DNA of 9,793 nucleotides from CAYOKT01 sp964404605. GTDB lineage: Bacteria; Electryoneota; Electryoneia; Electryoneales; Electryoneaceae. The stretch covers positions 1 through 9,793 of the forward strand of contig CAYOKT010000101.1 of NCBI GenBank assembly GCA_964404605.1. Direction: 5' to 3'. This document shows positions 7,481-9,793 of the stretch, piece after piece (position 1 is the stretch's first letter; each line of letters opens with the position of its first letter). Both the position numbers and the translations under genes were made by a program. The notes below the pieces were generated by a model that was given only the letters and a program-made list of their open reading frames with translations, had not been told where the DNA came from and did no database searches.

Positions 7481-8542
7481 TCAGGGACGCAGCAGAACCC
7501 GTCCGGGGGTTCCCTCGAGGACCTCGCCGATGCGCACGGCGGTCTCGCCGGCCTCCGCGATCTCCCCCCGCATCGCCTCGGCGGACTCCGGCGCGGCGGC
7601 GATCAGCAGCCCGCCCGAGGTCTGCGGGTCGGTGGCGTAACGGAGCATCACCTCGGGTACATCGGGCGACACTTCGAGCAGCGGTTCCACGTAGGCCTTG
7701 TTCCGCACCTCGCCGCCGGAGTAGAACTTCCCCGTGGCGGCGACACGTTCCGCCCCCGGCAGCACGGGGAGCGCGGAGGTGGAGAGGGCGAAGGAGACGC
7801 CGGACGCGGCGGCCATCTCGTGGGCGTGGCCGAGCAGGCCGAACCCCGTGATGTCGGTGACCGCATGAGCCCCCAACCGGGCGGCGGCCTCGGCGGCGAT
7901 GCGGTTCAGGCGGACCATGACCTCGACCGATGAGGCGACCCACTCCTCCCGCGCCTTTCCCTGCATCAGGGCGTTGGCGATCAACCCGGTGCCGAGGGGC
8001 TTGGTGAGCAGGAGGTGGTCTCCGGGCCGCGCGCCGGAGTTGGTCAGGATCCGGTCGGGGTGCACGGTTCCGGTGACCGCGAGGCCGTACTTCAGCTCCT
8101 TGTCGGTGATCGAATGGCCCCCGGCGACGACCGCTCCCGCCTCCTCGCAGACCACCGCGCCGCCCTGGAGGATGAGGGCCAGCGCCTCCTCGTCGAGCCT
8201 CCCCTCCGGGAAGGCGATGATATTCAGCGCGGTGACCGGCCGCCCGCCCATCGCGTAGATGTCCGAGAGGCTGTTCGCGGCCGCGACCCGGCCATAGTCG
8301 AACGGGTCGTCCACGATGGGGGTGAACAGGTCCACCGTCTGCACCAGCGCCAGCTCGGCGCTGAGGCGGAACACCCCGGCATCGTCCAGTGTCCTCGGCC
8401 CGATGAGCAGGTCCGGGTGGTTGTACTGCGGCAGTTTCGGGAGCAGGCGATCCAGCACCGCCGGATCAAGCTTGCTCGCTCAACCGGCGCAGGTCGTGAA
8501 CGAAGTGAGCTTGTAGGCCTTCTTGGCGCCTTTCGCCGTCAT
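7481..8542 (-). CDS. selD: Selenide, water dikinase (selenophosphate synthetase), selenocysteine-containing
   Basis: SelD makes selenophosphate from selenide and ATP, the selenium donor for selenocysteine and for selenium-modified tRNA. With the in-frame UGA at 8482-8480 read as selenocysteine the product has 353 residues, close to the family's usual length. The N-terminus reads KLTSFTTCAG-U-ASKL: U21 stands where other SelD proteins have the catalytic Cys or Sec, and K24 is at the spacing of the essential lysine (Cys17/Lys20 in E. coli). Other SelD motifs follow: LDDAGVF (52-58), TVDLFTPIVDDPFD (69-82), ANSLSDIYAMGG (89-100), GGHS (141-144), LTKPLGTG (179-186), TDITGFGLLGHAHEM (229-243) and TDPQTSGG (304-311). 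The ATG at 8542 has AGGA six bases upstream and gives a normal family N-terminus. Calling the gene from GTG 8458 would lose the active site. It stands alone, divergent from the dehydrogenase-like gene. A plain nonsense mutation is possible but unlikely, given the hairpin after the UGA. Confidence 0.93.
8448..8468 (-). promoter_or_regulatory. Bacterial SECIS element in selD mRNA
   Basis: Starting 11 bases after the UGA, the selD mRNA can form GAUCC-GGC-[GGU]-GCU-GGAUC. This is eight consecutive pairs including one G-U, plus a U-G pair at the base, closed by a three-base GGU loop at 8459-8457. The loop begins 20 bases after the UGA. Bacterial SECIS elements lie inside the coding region just after the UGA, with a G near the start of the apical loop, and bind SelB. 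An outer pairing GAGC/GCUC (8481-8478 with 8444-8441) could extend it. The fold was done by hand. Confidence 0.75.
8480..8482 (-). other. UGA recoded as selenocysteine (Sec21 of SelD)
   Basis: The TGA follows the codons for CAG and precedes those for ASKL, the position of the catalytic Cys/Sec in SelD. Frame and homology to SelD continue on both sides without a shift. With C18 it makes a C-x-x-U motif, the selenium analogue of the CAGC found in other SelD proteins. Confidence 0.9.
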
Positions 8543-8585
8543 CCTGCTTCCTGTCGTTGAACCGGCATTTCCCGGATTGAAGGCA

Positions 8586-8591
8586 AATATA
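8586..8591 (-). promoter_or_regulatory. Candidate -10 box upstream of selD
   Basis: TATATT on the minus strand, 43 bases before the selD ATG, is the only AT-rich hexamer in this leader. No matching -35 box is seen at the usual spacing. The assignment rests on position and -10 resemblance only. Confidence 0.3.
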
Positions 8592-8742
8592 CGGCGGGCG
8601 GCGGGTTGCTCGCTCCGTAGGGGGACGCCTTGGAACACTCCTCCACATCCCGGGACCACTCTCCACGGGGAAGTGGGAGTCGTCCGGCGAAATGAAAGCC
8701 GGCATCTTGTATCCTGTTTATGGCCTTGCGGATTTCTTAACA

Positions 8743-8751
8743 TGATATAAC
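8743..8751 (+). promoter_or_regulatory. Candidate extended -10 promoter for the dehydrogenase-like gene
   Basis: TG-A-TATAAC fits an extended -10 element: TG, one base, then a five-of-six match to TATAAT. It lies 40 bases before the ATG in the divergent gap. A -35-like TTGCGG at 8726 is too close (14 bases) to be standard, which extended -10 promoters can tolerate. Confidence 0.5.
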
Positions 8752-8791
8752 GCGAAAGAACGCTGCGGTGCGTTGACAACAGGGGGGGGTC

Positions 8792-9658
8792 ATGAAGCGC
8801 ATTCTGCTCATCGGCGGTTATGGCATGCTCGGGCGCCCGGTGGCGCGACGCCTGGCCGAGGCCGGGTTCCCGCTTGTCGCCTTCGCCCGCCGCCCGGAGG
8901 CGGCGCGGGAACTCCTGCCCGAGGGAACCGAGGTCATCGAGGGCGACCTGAGGAACCCGGAGAGCATCCGCCGGGCGGCGGACGGGGTCGATGCGGTCTA
9001 CATCAACCTCGCGACCGAGAATCACCGCGCCGGTTTTCGGACGGAGCTGGACGGCACGAAAAACGTCCTCAAGGCGCTGGGAGGACGGCGGGAAGTCCTC
9101 GTGGCGAAATTGAGTACGCTTCGCTGCCAACGGACCGGCTGGTGGCTGGACATGGACCAGAAGTTCGAGGCGGAGGAGGCGATCCGGTCCTCCGGGCATC
9201 CCTACCTGATTTTCCGGCCCTCCTGGTTCTACGAGTCCCTGCCGCTCTTTGTCCGCAAGGGCACCTTGATACGTTTCGGGCCCGATTTCCTGCCGCTCTA
9301 CTGGATCGCGGGGGACGACTACGCGCGGCAGGTCACCGAGGCGTTCCGGCAGGGCCGCCGGGACCGGGTGTACGAGGTGCAGGGGCCCGAACCACTCGGT
9401 TTCGATGAGGCCGCCCGCCGCTTCATCGCGGCCTACGATCCTTCCATCCGGCTGCGCCACATGCCCCTCTGGCCGATGCGCCTGGCGGCGATGTTCCAGC
9501 CGCAGTTTCACACCCTTGTCCAGTTGAGCGACTGGTGCTCGACTCACCGTGAGGAGAACTGGAGCGAAGAGACCTGGGCGGACCTCGGACGACCCGAGAT
9601 GACGGTGGAAGATTACGCGGAGTACATCAAGGCCACCGGGGACTGGCCGAGCAAGTAA
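8792..9658 (+). CDS. Atypical short-chain dehydrogenase / NmrA-like NAD(P)-binding protein
   Basis: This 288-residue protein has an N-terminal Rossmann fold: beta-strand RILLIGG, then the dinucleotide motif G8-x-x-G11-x-x-G14, an arginine-rich end of strand 2 (FARRPEA, 31-37) that suggests NADP preference, and GDLRNPESI at 51-59. Residues 124-144 (K124, then AEEAIRSSG and YLIFRPSWFYE) follow the K-x-E-x-x-I-x-x-SG-x-x-Y-x-x-x-RP pattern of atypical SDRs. The classical YxxxK catalytic pair is not evident, so it may be a reductase of unknown substrate or a nucleotide-sensing protein. The C-terminus (about 225-288) is rich in Trp and Met and is not recognised. No signal peptide or membrane segment is clear. 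The ATG follows an eight-G tract that may act as a weak ribosome binding site. It is transcribed away from selD; no functional link to selenium metabolism is evident. Confidence 0.88.
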   Translation: MKRILLIGGYGMLGRPVARRLAEAGFPLVAFARRPEAARELLPEGTEVIEGDLRNPESIRRAADGVDAVYINLATENHRAGFRTELDGTKNVLKALGGRREVLVAKLSTLRCQRTGWWLDMDQKFEAEEAIRSSGHPYLIFRPSWFYESLPLFVRKGTLIRFGPDFLPLYWIAGDDYARQVTEAFRQGRRDRVYEVQGPEPLGFDEAARRFIAAYDPSIRLRHMPLWPMRLAAMFQPQFHTLVQLSDWCSTHREENWSEETWADLGRPEMTVEDYAEYIKATGDWPSK

Positions 9659-9740
9659 GCAGCACATCCCCCCACGAGAACCTGAAAGTCCACCTCGTCG
9701 AGCGCCATGGTAAAACGCTCCCGGGGTGATTTCCAGCGAC

Positions 9741-9768
9741 GCAGGGGCACGGCGCGCCGTGCCCCTGC
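9741..9768. repeat. Palindromic repeat, copy 3 (28 bp perfect palindrome)
   Basis: The half-site GCAGGGGCACGGCG is followed by its exact reverse complement. Compared with copy 1, the bases outside the shared core are changed from T-A to C-G pairs and one more pair is added, so the palindrome is kept despite sequence change. It begins 82 bases after the stop codon of the dehydrogenase-like gene. The rest of 9659-9793 shows no gene or terminator. Confidence 0.85.
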
Positions 9769-9793
9769 AACACGTCAGTCAGGGCCACCCCGC

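Noticed and set aside
7343..7851. Plus-strand AAGGAGGT followed by TTG/GTG, which looks like a strong ribosome binding site and start
   Set aside because: The downstream frame is low-complexity Arg/Ala-rich sequence antisense to selD, so the match is probably chance.
7206..7943. Minus-strand frame of 245 residues overlapping the end of selD and the following gap
   Set aside because: It is rich in Arg/Gly/Ala, has no domain, and overlaps conserved SelD sequence in another frame.
8773..8778. Perfect TTGACA -35 box
   Set aside because: It lies just before the ribosome binding region of the dehydrogenase-like gene, and no -10 box follows at 16-18 bases. The extended -10 at 8743-8751 fits better.
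8480..9667. 395-residue minus-strand frame running through the dehydrogenase-like gene into the selD start
   Set aside because: Only its last 21 codons or so (8542-8483) are real: they are the N-terminus of selD before the UGA. The rest is antisense to a well-supported plus-strand gene.
9617..9711. 31-residue minus-strand frame starting MALDEVDFQVLVGG
   Set aside because: It largely overlaps the 3' end of the dehydrogenase-like gene, has no clear ribosome binding site and no recognised family.

Overview
The window is about 9.8 kb of GC-rich bacterial DNA, probably chromosomal, with five protein-coding genes. Four lie on the minus strand and one on the plus strand. No integrase, transposase, tRNA, rRNA or CRISPR array was seen. 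The high G/C bias at third positions produces long antisense open frames, which are artefacts. A selenocysteine-containing SelD, a long secreted beta-helix protein and an HD-GYP response regulator suggest a free-living, probably Gram-negative-type environmental bacterium, perhaps from a poorly cultured phylum. The sequence alone does not fix the phylum.

Layout from left to right. At 1-32 there is a rho-independent terminator for the minus strand. Positions 110-1543 (minus) encode a Ppx/GppA-type phosphatase domain fused to a C-terminal Nudix hydrolase. Positions 1567-2538 (minus) encode a response regulator with an HD-GYP output domain. The regulator is upstream of the Ppx-Nudix gene and only 23 bases separate them, so they look like an operon ending at the terminator at 1-32. 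The 300-base gap at 2539-2838 has no gene but is packed with inverted repeats. Positions 2839-7209 (minus) encode a 1456-residue exported protein: signal peptide, parallel beta-helix, then a row of fibronectin-III-like modules. Positions 7481-8542 (minus) encode selenophosphate synthetase SelD. A divergent gene at 8792-9658 (plus) encodes an atypical NAD(P)-binding short-chain dehydrogenase-like protein.

The main hidden element is in selD. Ordinary gene calling starts it at a GTG at 8458 and gives 325 residues, without the catalytic N-terminus. Reading through an in-frame UGA at 8480-8482 restores the SelD active-site segment, with selenocysteine at residue 21 and the family lysine three residues later. 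A hairpin with a GGU apical loop, placed as expected for a bacterial SECIS element, begins 11 bases after the UGA. SelD is therefore very probably a selenoprotein that also makes the selenium donor for its own synthesis, and the genome should carry selA, selB and selC elsewhere.

A second pattern is a near-identical perfect palindrome of 24 to 28 bp found three times (46-71, 2769-2792, 9741-9768). Each copy lies 38 to 82 bases after a stop codon, and the outer bases differ between copies while pairing is kept. The HD-GYP regulator and the Ppx-Nudix protein may form a small nucleotide-signalling or housekeeping module; their substrates cannot be read from the sequence.
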